Source of the DNA: an uncultured Lachnospiraceae bacterium
Lineage (GTDB): Bacteria > Bacillota > Clostridia > Lachnospirales > Lachnospiraceae
Assembly: GCA_947627245.1 (NCBI GenBank)
Contig: CANQVH010000002.1
Location: forward strand, 1 to 64,000
Reading direction: 5' to 3'
DNA length: 64,000 bases
The position numbers and the translations under genes are program-made. Numbering within the stretch: position 1 is the first letter of the stretch; each line of letters starts with the position of its first letter. Of the stretch, positions 8,438 to 16,956 are shown piece by piece. Under the pieces are notes generated by a model, which saw only the letters and a list, made by a program, of their open reading frames with translations, searched no databases and had not been told where the DNA came from.

Positions 8438-9904
8438 ATGCGGCAGGGTTTGAAAAAGTTGATTCAGAAGTATAATGCTCTTTCTCCCAGAGTACGTGCG
8501 TCGTTGTGGTTTACGATTTGCGTTTTTTTTCAGAAAGGGATATCGGTTTTGACAACTCCGATTTTTACGCGACTGTTGTCTGAGGCTGAATATGGGAATT
8601 ACAGCGTGTTTAATTCATGGCTGGACATAGTGACGATTTTTGTCAGTCTGAAGCTTTCGGCGGGAGTTTTTCTTCAGGGACTGGTCAAATTCAGTGATGA
8701 GAGAGGCGAATTCATTTCCTCTTTTCAGGGACTTACCTCAGCACTTGTTCTTGCATGGACGATTATATATATCCTTTTTCATGGATTTTGGAACAGCTTG
8801 TTTTCGCTGACAACGGTCCAGATGTTAGCAATGCTTGTGATGATCTGGGCAAGTGCTGTGTTTTCGTTTTGGGCTGTGACGCAGAGGGTTGATGCAAAAT
8901 ATCGGGCATTGATGGTAATGACGGTTGTCACTTCTATTGCAAAACCGGGGATTGGCATTCTGTTTCTGTTGCATGCTCAGGATAAGGTGACTGCAAGGAT
9001 ACTGGGATTGGCGCTGGTGGAATTGGTATGCTATAGCTGTCTGTTCTGCAATCAGATGCGGCAGGGGAGAAAATTTTATTCTGCAAAATTCTGGAAATAT
9101 GCCATAATGTTTAACCTGCCTCTTATTCCGCACTACTTGTCTTCCGCAGTGCTGAGCAGTGCAGACCGAATCATGATAAAGCAGATGGTTGGAGCGCGGG
9201 AGGCAGGAATTTACAGCTTGAGCTACCAGATCTCTCAAATTATGCTGTTATTTTCCAATGCACTGGAACAGTCGATAAACCCGTGGATGTATGAAAGAAT
9301 CAAACAAAAAAGAATAGAGGAAACCAAAAAGGTCGTTTATGCGGCGTTGACGCTAATGGCGGGTATAACGATACTGATTATGTTTTTTGCACCAGAAGTA
9401 CTTGTGATTTTTGCCCCTGCCGAATACCAGGAAGCAGTTTGGGTTATCCCGCCGGTAATGATCAGTGTGTTTTTTACCTTTTCTTATCTGGTTTTTTCTA
9501 CATATGAATTTTATTTCGAAAAGACCCGTTATATTGCTGCTGCTACAATGTCAGGAGCCGTACTTAACATCATCCTGAATAGCATATGTATCAAAGCATT
9601 TGGATATATCGCAGCAGGCTATACAACCTTGCTCTGTTATATATTGTTTGCGGTCTTTCATTATATATTTATGCGAAAGATATGCAAAGAACAGATGGGG
9701 GTGCAGCAGCCATACAATACGTGGATCATTCTGGCCATATGTGGGACTTTGCTTGGGGCCGGAGTGATTGTATTACTTACATATAGAATGGCTTTGCTGC
9801 GATATGCCATCCTCATAGCAATAGTTTTCACAATGATAGGGCTGCGAAAGAAGCTCTTCCTATTTGCCAGCCATATCATTGAGGCAAGAAGAACTGTGAA
9901 ATAA
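8438..9904 (+). CDS. Wzx-like polysaccharide flippase
   Basis: A 488-residue, strongly hydrophobic protein with about twelve to fourteen membrane segments. RASLWFTICVFFQKGISVLT at the N-terminus and FTRLLSEAEYGNYSVFNSW are typical of the polysaccharide transporter (PST/Wzx) family. Such proteins flip lipid-linked repeat units across the membrane for the polymerase. The gene lies between the pyruvyl transferase and FrhB-type genes in one direction. A run of eight T at 8523-8530 lies in the coding region without disrupting it. Confidence 0.87.
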   Translation: MRQGLKKLIQKYNALSPRVRASLWFTICVFFQKGISVLTTPIFTRLLSEAEYGNYSVFNSWLDIVTIFVSLKLSAGVFLQGLVKFSDERGEFISSFQGLTSALVLAWTIIYILFHGFWNSLFSLTTVQMLAMLVMIWASAVFSFWAVTQRVDAKYRALMVMTVVTSIAKPGIGILFLLHAQDKVTARILGLALVELVCYSCLFCNQMRQGRKFYSAKFWKYAIMFNLPLIPHYLSSAVLSSADRIMIKQMVGAREAGIYSLSYQISQIMLLFSNALEQSINPWMYERIKQKRIEETKKVVYAALTLMAGITILIMFFAPEVLVIFAPAEYQEAVWVIPPVMISVFFTFSYLVFSTYEFYFEKTRYIAAATMSGAVLNIILNSICIKAFGYIAAGYTTLLCYILFAVFHYIFMRKICKEQMGVQQPYNTWIILAICGTLLGAGVIVLLTYRMALLRYAILIAIVFTMIGLRKKLFLFASHIIEARRTVK

Positions 9905-9930
9905 AAAGGAAAAGGACGAGGAGAACCGTC

Positions 9931-11119
9931 ATGATAGAGCAAGTGGGAATTGATTGTGTCGGATGTGCTGCCTGCGAACAGAAATGTCCTGCATCGTGCA
10001 TAAAAATGATAAGCAATGAGGAGGGGTTTTTATATTCTTTTATTGATAAGGGAAAATGCATTCATTGTAATCAATGCGAAAAAGTGTGCCCTCAGATAGC
10101 AGGAACGGCCCCAGAGAAATCTATTGTTGGGAAGATGGGTATCTGGGGAACAAAGCTACATAATCCGGATCAGGATGTGATGAGAAGCGCCTCTGCTGGA
10201 GTATTTTTCCGGCTGGCAGTTAGTGCAGTAGAAATGGGGGGGGGTAGTTTACGGAGCTGTATTGGATCGGGATAATACAGTAGTCCACAGAAAAGCGACT
10301 ACAGTAGACGGTATCAGAAAAATGCAGAATTCGAAGTATGTGCAGTCTGATATGAGAGGAATATACAGCGACGTAAAAAATCAACTGGAGGTGTCATCTG
10401 CTAAGGTTTTGTTTTCAGGCACGCCATGCCAGTGTGCAGGTTTGATGGCATATCTGGGGGAGGATTACGATAATCTGATCTGTGTGGATTTCATTTGTCA
10501 TGGAGTACCATCCCCGCTTGCCTTTCAGAAATATCTGGGCTGGCTGTCTGAAAGATTCGGAGAGGAAGTTCATAGTTATCAGTTCAGGTCGAAAAGATAT
10601 GGCTGGGGCTACAGGAGATGCATGATTTCAACGATAGAGATGAACAGGCATCATTGGACGAGAGTTTTTGACCCGTACCTGATGTGTTTTCTGCAGGCGA
10701 TAAATTACAGAGAAGCCTGCTATCGCTGTAAATTTAACTCAGAAAGGAAATACTCAGACATTACTATAGGCGATTTTGGAGGCGTCAGAGAAATTCAACC
10801 GGATTTTTTTGACAAAACCGGATGTTCAGTTGTTCTGGCCAATTCAGAGAAAGGACTTGCTTTCTGGAACGGTATAAGTTCCAAGTTTGATAAGGTTGAT
10901 CTGTCATATGATGAGATATGCCGGTTTAATCCTAATCTGAAAGAACCTTGTAAGCGTCCGGATGCGAGAAACAGTGTATATGTAGGTATAAATGATTTAC
11001 CAGATTCAGATTATGTAAGGAAAGCATTATTTCCTTATCTTTCGGTGAGATCGGTTTTATCTTATTATATGCCGTTTCCGTTGAAAAAGGCTATTCACAT
11101 ACTGCTTGGAAGGAAATAA
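9931..11119 (+). CDS. FrhB-family Fe-S protein, copy 1; frame broken at a 9-G tract (phase OFF)
   Basis: Two frames together encode one protein of the coenzyme F420 hydrogenase/dehydrogenase beta-subunit family. The first, 9931-10275, has two 4Fe-4S motifs (CVGCAACEQKC and CIHCNQCEKVC). The second, 10262-11119, has FSGTPCQCAGL, FICHGVPSP and SDITIGDFGGVRE. The break falls in nine G at 10236-10244. With eight G the frame reads GGVVYGAVLDRDN, which aligns with GGYVYGAVLSGKV in the intact paralogue downstream. The current state is therefore an out-of-frame version of an otherwise healthy gene. In glycan loci such proteins are thought to do redox chemistry on sugar intermediates. A sequencing error in the run is the alternative. 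Confidence 0.85.
10236..10244 (+). repeat. Poly-G tract, 9 G (frame-breaking)
   Basis: Nine G inside the FrhB-family gene. Removing one G fuses the two frames into a full-length protein colinear with the neighbouring paralogue. Confidence 0.95.
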
Positions 11120-11178
11120 CCGACTGCTCCTGAATTCTGCAATGTTTTCAACATCATTGTGGGATGAAAGGAGACAAA

Positions 11179-12402
11179 GTGGTTACAGATATTGGAAATC
11201 TCTGCACAGGATGTACGGCTTGTGCATCCGTATGCTCAAAAAAATGCTTGCAAATGAGACCAAATGAGGAGGGGTTTTTGTATCCGGAGCTGGAACAGGG
11301 ATTATGCACGCATTGCGGCACATGCCTGAAAATCTGCCCGGTAGCCGAATACAGAGAAAAAAAGAATCCATTTAATTTCGGGAAATATAAAGTAGCGGGA
11401 TTACATCCCAAAAAGGGAGCTGGAGATTTTTCAGAGTGCGCGTCCGCAGGTTTCTTTTACGCGTTGGCATGTGAGACAGTGAGACATGGCGGTTATGTAT
11501 ATGGAGCCGTCCTTTCCGGGAAGGTTAAAGATGGAATCATGCATGTCTGTGGCGTAACGGAAGAGGATATTTTGCCAATGAGAAATTCCAAGTATGTACA
11601 GTCAGATTTAAGGGGTATTTTTCCGGTTATAAAAAAACAGTTATTGGAGCATCCGGAGAAAAATGTCCTTTTCAGCGGAACTCCATGCCAATGCGCAGGC
11701 TTGCATTCTTATCTGGGGAAGGATTTTAAAAATCTATTTTGCATGGACTTTGTCTGTCATGGCGTTCCATCCCCATTGGCTTTTGGCAAATATATCGGCT
11801 GGCTTGAAAAAAGACTGAAAAGACCTGTAAGGGATTATCAGTTCAGATGTAAAAAACGGGGCTGGAATTACAAGGGCAGGATGTCGTCTATCGTGAAAGC
11901 AGACAGATATTATTGGCCGGTTGTATTTGATCCATATATGATGAGCTTTCTTAAGGCGAAAAACTACAGGGAATCCTGTTATTCCTGCAAATTCAGAGGA
12001 TCAGAACGGTATTCGGATATCACTGTTGGTGACTTTGGAGGTGTCAGAGAAGAACATCCTGAATTCTTCAGCAAAGATGGATGCTCTGTCATGCTGGTTA
12101 ATTCACCTAAAGGCATGGAGTTGTTTCATTTGGTTGAACATAATTTTGAATGTATTGATCTGACTGTAGAGGAAATCTGTCGATACAATCCTTGCATAGT
12201 TGAATCATGCAGACGACCAAAGGAACGAGACGATGTGTATGCCAAAATAAACATACTATCAGGCAAGGATTATGTGAAAAAAATTCTTTCTCGCAATATT
12301 GTATGGAAAGATATAGTGTTATGGTATTTGCCCGGCAGACTGACAAATTGTATACGAACGGTTAAACGGCGGTTGCGGCGGATAGAGTCCTCGAAAGTTT
12401 AA
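11179..12402 (+). CDS. FrhB-family Fe-S protein, copy 2 (intact)
   Basis: An intact paralogue of the preceding gene, about 407 residues. It has two 4Fe-4S clusters (CTGCTACASVC and CTHCGTCLKIC), then FSGTPCQCAGLHSYLG, FVCHGVPSPLAFGKY and SDITVGDFGGVREEHP. GTG 11179 is preferred over ATG 11164, because AAAGGAGA at 11166-11173 sits just upstream of GTG and gives an N-terminus matching copy 1. Family members bind flavin and Fe-S and transfer electrons. The exact substrate in glycan clusters is unknown. It has no long G tract, so it is not expected to vary like copy 1. Confidence 0.82.
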   Translation: MVTDIGNLCTGCTACASVCSKKCLQMRPNEEGFLYPELEQGLCTHCGTCLKICPVAEYREKKNPFNFGKYKVAGLHPKKGAGDFSECASAGFFYALACETVRHGGYVYGAVLSGKVKDGIMHVCGVTEEDILPMRNSKYVQSDLRGIFPVIKKQLLEHPEKNVLFSGTPCQCAGLHSYLGKDFKNLFCMDFVCHGVPSPLAFGKYIGWLEKRLKRPVRDYQFRCKKRGWNYKGRMSSIVKADRYYWPVVFDPYMMSFLKAKNYRESCYSCKFRGSERYSDITVGDFGGVREEHPEFFSKDGCSVMLVNSPKGMELFHLVEHNFECIDLTVEEICRYNPCIVESCRRPKERDDVYAKINILSGKDYVKKILSRNIVWKDIVLWYLPGRLTNCIRTVKRRLRRIESSKV

Positions 12403-12439
12403 TAGATGACGATGGAATATGACGAGGAGGGGTGTTTTC

Positions 12440-12580
12440 ATGGGATACCGGAGAGGCAGTAAGTTTTGGATTGGCATAAGCATATTAATATGCGTATGTT
12501 TTGGAATGCTGTCCTTTGGGCTTTGGAAAAACATGCGTCAGCGCCTCCCAGATATAACAGAAAAGGTTCTGTTCCAATGA
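12440..12580 (+). CDS. Small single-span membrane peptide
   Basis: A 46-residue ORF with a strong ribosome site (GAGGAGGGG, 8-9 bases upstream). It has a basic start (MGYRRGSK), one hydrophobic helix around residues 9-31 and a charged tail. It could be a genuine membrane peptide or the remaining N-terminus of a larger signal-anchored protein lost by deletion. No family is recognised. It ends the first transcription block, since a promoter-like sequence lies 28 bases after its stop. Confidence 0.5.
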   Translation: MGYRRGSKFWIGISILICVCFGMLSFGLWKNMRQRLPDITEKVLFQ

Positions 12581-12607
12581 TACGATACCGTTAATTATAG
12601 AATATCG

Positions 12608-12636
12608 TTGGATGTTTGTGTGAACACAAATATTAT
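12608..12636 (+). promoter_or_regulatory. Promoter with palindromic operator in the spacer
   Basis: TTGGAT (12608-12613) and TATTAT (12631-12636) are separated by 17 bases. The perfect palindrome TTTGTGTGAACACAAA (12615-12630) fills the spacer, as expected for a repressor operator. A leader of about 110 bases follows before the KdsC-GmhA gene. This would give the sugar-acid genes their own control. Confidence 0.5.
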
Positions 12637-12750
12637 GATATAGATCAAGTAGTCGCGGCGGCGCTGGAACGAAGCGCGAATGAGTAAAGATAGCGAAGGC
12701 TATTCGGTGGGAATCAGAGCGAAAAGTAAAAGGGGCGGTGATAAGAGATC

Positions 12751-13830
12751 ATGCAACAGATCAAGATGGTAGTTTTTGACATCGATGGCGTAATAACAGA
12801 TGGAAAACGATACACTGATGGGAAGTCGGAGATGAAATCCCTATCCCTGAAAGATTTAGATGCAATCGGTCAGCTTCGAGAAGGAGGATATAAGGTAGGT
12901 TGTATTTCGGGTGAAGATACCATATTCAGCCGAGGATTTATTCGGACAGCATGCATAGAACAGGCAAGGCTTGGATGTAAGAAAAAGGACAAGGCCCTTG
13001 TTGAACTGGCTGAGCAATGTGGATTTTCCATTAAGGAGGTTTGTTATATTGGAGACGGGAAATATGATATTCCGGCTTTACGTATAGCGGGATTAGCAAT
13101 GTCTCCAGCGGATGCAATCGATGAGGTGAAGCAGGCAGCAGACATAATATTGACCCGTAAAGGCGGTGATGGCTGTATTGCGGAATGTTGCACAATGCTT
13201 TTTGATTTATTACATCAGAATTGTCAAGACAAGTGGAAATGTAATTCTCTTGTGGAACAACGTATGAATGAGCATTTATCGACGTTGACTGAATTGATGG
13301 GACAGAAAGAGCGTATGTTCCGAATAGGGGAAGTAGCTGACATGATTGTAAACTGTTACAAGCAGCATGGCAAGGTGCTGATCTGCGGGAACGGCGGAAG
13401 CGCTGCCGATGCTCAGCATCTGGTCGGTGAACTTGTTGGACGTTTCTATTTAGAGCGACAAGCATTGAATGCGGAGGCGCTGTCTACAAATACGTCTGTC
13501 CTTACGGCTCTGGCAAATGATTATGATTATGATATGATTTTTGCTCGTCAGGTAGAGGCAAAAGCGCTAAAAGGGGACATTTTGATCGGTATAACAACTA
13601 GTGGGACAAGCAGGAATATTCAGCGTGCATTTCAAGTTGCCAAACAATGTGGAGCAAGAACGGTTTTGCTGACGGGGGAAATTACGGAGAAAGCAAAAAT
13701 ACTTGAGGATACGGATTGCCTGTTAGCAGTCCCTGCGAAGGATACACCGAGGGTGCAAGAAATGCATATATTGATGGGACATATTATCTGCGAACTCGTG
13801 GAACGGGAAATTGCAGAAAATATACAATAA
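12751..13830 (+). CDS. KdsC-like HAD phosphatase fused to GmhA-like sugar-phosphate isomerase
   Basis: A 359-residue two-domain protein. Residues 1-155 form a KdsC/NeuA-type HAD phosphatase, with VVFDIDGVITDG as the nucleophile loop and CYIGDGKYDIPAL as the metal-binding loop. Residues about 165-355 form a SIS domain like phosphoheptose isomerase GmhA, with LICGNGGSAADAQHLVGELVGR, read in two parts, and TTSGTSRN. GmhA-type enzymes convert a ketose phosphate to an aldose phosphate. KdsC-type enzymes remove phosphate from a 3-deoxy-ulosonic acid phosphate. With the NeuB-like and NeuA-like genes immediately downstream, the likely pathway is ketose phosphate to aldose phosphate, condensation with PEP, dephosphorylation and CMP activation. 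The fusion keeps the first and third steps on one chain. Confidence 0.87.
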   Translation: MQQIKMVVFDIDGVITDGKRYTDGKSEMKSLSLKDLDAIGQLREGGYKVGCISGEDTIFSRGFIRTACIEQARLGCKKKDKALVELAEQCGFSIKEVCYIGDGKYDIPALRIAGLAMSPADAIDEVKQAADIILTRKGGDGCIAECCTMLFDLLHQNCQDKWKCNSLVEQRMNEHLSTLTELMGQKERMFRIGEVADMIVNCYKQHGKVLICGNGGSAADAQHLVGELVGRFYLERQALNAEALSTNTSVLTALANDYDYDMIFARQVEAKALKGDILIGITTSGTSRNIQRAFQVAKQCGARTVLLTGEITEKAKILEDTDCLLAVPAKDTPRVQEMHILMGHIICELVEREIAENIQ

Positions 13831-13851
13831 TGAAAAAAGGAAGGAAAGATT

Positions 13852-14688
13852 ATGAACAGAGAGCATATTTTTATCATTGCCGAGATTGGCATCAATCACA
13901 ATGGCGACCTAAACATTGCAAAAAAGCTGATTGATTGGGCGGTTCTTGCGGGTTGTGATGCGGTTAAGTTCCAGAAGAGAACTGTGGACAAGGTGTATAC
14001 CAAAGAATATCTGGATAGCTATCGGGAAAGTCCTTGGGGCATGACCCAGAGAGCGCAGAAGGAAGGATTGGAATTTGGAAAAGCAGAATATGACGAAATT
14101 AATCAGTATTGTGAAGAAAAAGGAATCGAGTGGTTTGCTTCCGCATGGGATACAGAGGCACAGGAATTTCTTCGGCAGTATAATCTGAAGTACAACAAAA
14201 TTGCTTCTGCAATGCTGGCGAATGACGAGTTCTTAAAGGCAGTGGCATCGGAAGGAAAGTATACATATATTGCGACCGGAATGAGCACATACGATGAGAT
14301 TGACCATGCAGTGGCGGTGTTCAGAAAGGCAGACTGTCCATTTGAATTAATGCATTGCAACAGCGTGTATCCGATGCCGAAGGAGGATGCGAATTTAAGG
14401 CTGATTCCCGCGCTGAAAGAGAGATATGGCTGCAAAGTAGGTTATAGCGGGCATGAAACAGGCCGGATCGTTTCTACGTGTGCAGCAGCGCTTGGAGCGA
14501 CCTCCATCGAACGGCATATTACTTTGGATAATACCATGTATGGTTCCGATCAGGCAGCGTCTTTAAATGTTAGAGATTTGGTACGTCTGGTGGAGGATAT
14601 TCGATTAATTGAGATGATACTCGGAGATGGGGAGAAAACCCTGTCGGAAAAAGAACTTGAGACGAGAAAGAAGCTGCGCGGAGTTTGA
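13852..14688 (+). CDS. NeuB-like sugar-acid synthase lacking the SAF domain
   Basis: A 278-residue PEP-condensing synthase. IIAEIGINHNGDLNIAKKL, AVKFQKRTVDKVY, MHCNSVYPMP and VGYSGHETG are the NeuB TIM-barrel motifs. NeuB normally has about 340 residues and ends in a SAF (antifreeze-like) domain that reaches into the partner active site and contacts the N-acetyl group. Here the protein stops after the barrel. That may mean a substrate without N-acetyl, such as a Kdn-like or other ulosonic acid (inference). The start follows AAAGGAAGG, 21 bases after the previous stop. The exact product is unknown. Confidence 0.85.
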   Translation: MNREHIFIIAEIGINHNGDLNIAKKLIDWAVLAGCDAVKFQKRTVDKVYTKEYLDSYRESPWGMTQRAQKEGLEFGKAEYDEINQYCEEKGIEWFASAWDTEAQEFLRQYNLKYNKIASAMLANDEFLKAVASEGKYTYIATGMSTYDEIDHAVAVFRKADCPFELMHCNSVYPMPKEDANLRLIPALKERYGCKVGYSGHETGRIVSTCAAALGATSIERHITLDNTMYGSDQAASLNVRDLVRLVEDIRLIEMILGDGEKTLSEKELETRKKLRGV

Positions 14689-14710
14689 TTTAGAGCGACG
14701 GGAGATACAG

Positions 14711-15490
14711 ATGGATAAGAAAATATTGGATTTAATCAAGAAAGGAAGTTGTGTGGCATTGATACCCGCACGGGGAGGCTCTAAATCAGTGCCAAAGAAA
14801 AATATAAGGAAAGTGGGTGGCTATCCGCTGCTCGCATATTCGATTGCTGCGGCTAAGCTGTCTGAAAACATAGAAAGGACGATCGTCACTACTGATTCGG
14901 AGGAGATCGCACAGATTGCGAGGCAATATGGGGCGGAGACTCCGTTTCTGCGACCTGCCGAGTACGCGAGAGATGATTCGCCGGACAATGAATTTGTGGA
15001 ACATGCGATTGCATGGCTTGGGAAAAACGAGGGCAGTATCCCGCAGTATTTTGTACATCTGAGGCCGACGACGCCGATTCGCGATCCTGAATTGATCGAC
15101 GACGCCATAGACTGCATCAGGAAGGATGACAATGCAACGTCCCTTCGCTCGGGCCATCTTTGCGTGCATCCCCCTTATAAATGGTTCAAAAAGGAGGAGG
15201 GCAGATATCTCAGCCCACTGATGCCGGGGATGACCTGTGATGAGACGAATCTGCCCAGACAGGGTTTTGCGGATGTCTTTGTGCCGAATGGGTATGTGGA
15301 CGTCATAAGGACGGACTTTGTGATTGAAACGGGGCTGCTTCACGGCGAGCGGATCATTGGCTATTTGACGGAAGAAATTCCGGACATTGATACAGAACTT
15401 GACCTAAAAAAGCTGGAGATGTTTGATGGATTGCAAAAAGGTAGGAATCGCCTGCTTGAGCATTTGGGACGTTGCGAAAAAGGGGTTTGA
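14711..15490 (+). CDS. CMP-sugar-acid synthetase (NeuA-like cytidylyltransferase)
   Basis: A 259-residue enzyme starting at ATG 14711 after GGGAG. LIPARGGSKSVPKKNIR is the CTP-binding loop of acylneuraminate cytidylyltransferases, and HLRPTTPIRDPELIDDAI and IDTELDLKKLE are further family blocks. It transfers CMP from CTP to the keto-acid made by the NeuB-like enzyme, giving the donor for a glycosyltransferase. No separate C-terminal esterase is present. The stop lies two bases before the methyltransferase start, so the two are tightly coupled. Confidence 0.87.
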   Translation: MDKKILDLIKKGSCVALIPARGGSKSVPKKNIRKVGGYPLLAYSIAAAKLSENIERTIVTTDSEEIAQIARQYGAETPFLRPAEYARDDSPDNEFVEHAIAWLGKNEGSIPQYFVHLRPTTPIRDPELIDDAIDCIRKDDNATSLRSGHLCVHPPYKWFKKEEGRYLSPLMPGMTCDETNLPRQGFADVFVPNGYVDVIRTDFVIETGLLHGERIIGYLTEEIPDIDTELDLKKLEMFDGLQKGRNRLLEHLGRCEKGV

Positions 15491-15492
15491 AG

Positions 15493-16139
15493 ATGAAAAA
15501 TTATGTAGAGGTGGCTTATCAGGAAAAGGAAAAGCCTTTTGGGGAATATCCGCTGCAGCTTGCACAGTATTTGATTCAGAAATACGGACTGCAAAAAGGT
15601 ATGAAAGTTTTGGACAACGGATGCGGCAGAGGGGAATTTCTCCAAGCGTTTGCCCATTTTGGGATGGAAGTCAGCGGGACAGATGTGTCGGATTATTGCA
15701 AGGAGGCAAAAATTGTTGATTTGAATACGGATAGCTTGCCGTTCCCTGACAATTCTTTCGATGTGGTTTTTTCAAAGTCTGTGATAGAGCATATTGAGAA
15801 TACGGGGCATTACATGAATGAGATGAGACGCGTGTTGAAAGAGGGGGGGTGATTATCCTAATGGTGCCGGACTGGGAGACGCAGTATGTCATCTTTTACC
15901 AGGATCCAACGCATATCCACCCGTATACGGTAAAATCAATCAACAGGTTGCTGAATATGTGTGAGTTTAAAGACGTAGATGTTGGAAAGTTTGTTCAGCT
16001 TCCAAGTGTATGGGGGAGCAGGGCAATGCAAATGTTCAGCAGAATTGTCAGATTTGCCGGACCTGTGAAAAAGGTATATAAAAATAAATTTATCAGATTT
16101 TCGAGAGAACTGATGATTCTTGGGAGTGGAAGAAAATAA
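15493..16139 (+). CDS. SAM-dependent methyltransferase; frame broken at a 7-G tract (phase OFF)
   Basis: A class I methyltransferase encoded in two frames. The first, from ATG 15493 to TGA 15852, has KVLDNGCGRGEFLQ (SAM-binding), SFDVVFSKSVIEHIE and MRRVLKEGG. The second, to 16139, continues with ILMVPDWETQYVIFYQDPTH and the rest of the fold. The junction is seven G at 15843-15849. With eight G the frame reads RVLKEGGVIILMVPDW, a textbook motif transition, so the gene appears to be one base out of frame. In the ON state it would make a protein of about 215 residues, probably methylating a sugar of the glycan. The ribosome site AAAAAGGGG decides the start. Confidence 0.84.
15843..15849 (+). 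repeat. Poly-G tract, 7 G (frame-breaking)
   Basis: Seven G at the exact junction of the two methyltransferase frames. One extra G restores the full-length protein. Confidence 0.93.
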
Positions 16140-16140
16140 A

Positions 16141-16956
16141 ATGAGAAAAAAGACTATGTTGGGCGTCATGCAGGGGCGGTTCACTCACAAGGGAGGATTT
16201 TATCCTCAGGATTTTCCGAAGGATAATTGGGAGAACGAGTTTTATATAGCGCAGGCTCAGCGGTTGGATTGTTTAGAATGGATGTTTAATAGTGAATGCT
16301 TTCAGGAAAACCCGATTTGGACAGAATGCGGACAAAAGAGAATTCAGGAGGTAATTGCATCTTCCGGCGTTACCATAAGCTCCGTATGCGCGAACTATTT
16401 TATGAAAAAAGGTATATGCGATACAGGAAGCATTGAGGTGATGAAACGATTGATTGATGCCTGCAATATACTTGGAATACGGCAAGTTATTCTTCCGCTT
16501 TTTGAAGCGAGCGCAGAGATCACAACTGTGCAGATTTCTGAAGTATTATTTGAGATCGGGGAGTTGGTGAGCAGATCAAAGATTCGAATATGTATTGAGA
16601 GCGATCTTCCAGCTATACAGCAAAAAAGGCTATGTGATTTGGCCGAAGGCGATAAAACGGGTATTTGCTATGACCTTGGAAATGCGGCGGGAAATGGCTG
16701 CGATTATGTCTCAGACATTTTGGCAATCGGAGACAGGTTGTTTGAGCTACATATAAAAGACAAGCAACCAGGGGGTTCAAGTGTGATGCTTGGCAGTGGG
16801 TCCGTTGAGCTTGAACGGGTTTTTCATGTATTAAATCCTGAAAGAGAAACAATATTTATTTTGGAAAGCTATTTTGGTTCGGATGCCGAAGAAGATACAA
16901 TAAAAAATATTCAGTATGTAAAGAAAAGAATGAAGGAGCAGGGGGTATGGCAATAA
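16141..16956 (+). CDS. Sugar phosphate isomerase/epimerase-like TIM-barrel protein
   Basis: A 271-residue protein starting at ATG 16141, two bases after the methyltransferase stop. LGVMQGRFTHKG, LDCLEWMF, ICIESDLPAI, GICYDLGNA and FELHIKDKQPGG fit the xylose-isomerase-like TIM-barrel family, where Glu, Asp and His residues bind the metal. Such enzymes isomerise or epimerise sugars or inositols. It overlaps the next gene by 10 bases. The substrate is unknown; position suggests a role in modifying the acidic sugar or a second glycan sugar. Confidence 0.8.
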   Translation: MRKKTMLGVMQGRFTHKGGFYPQDFPKDNWENEFYIAQAQRLDCLEWMFNSECFQENPIWTECGQKRIQEVIASSGVTISSVCANYFMKKGICDTGSIEVMKRLIDACNILGIRQVILPLFEASAEITTVQISEVLFEIGELVSRSKIRICIESDLPAIQQKRLCDLAEGDKTGICYDLGNAAGNGCDYVSDILAIGDRLFELHIKDKQPGGSSVMLGSGSVELERVFHVLNPERETIFILESYFGSDAEEDTIKNIQYVKKRMKEQGVWQ

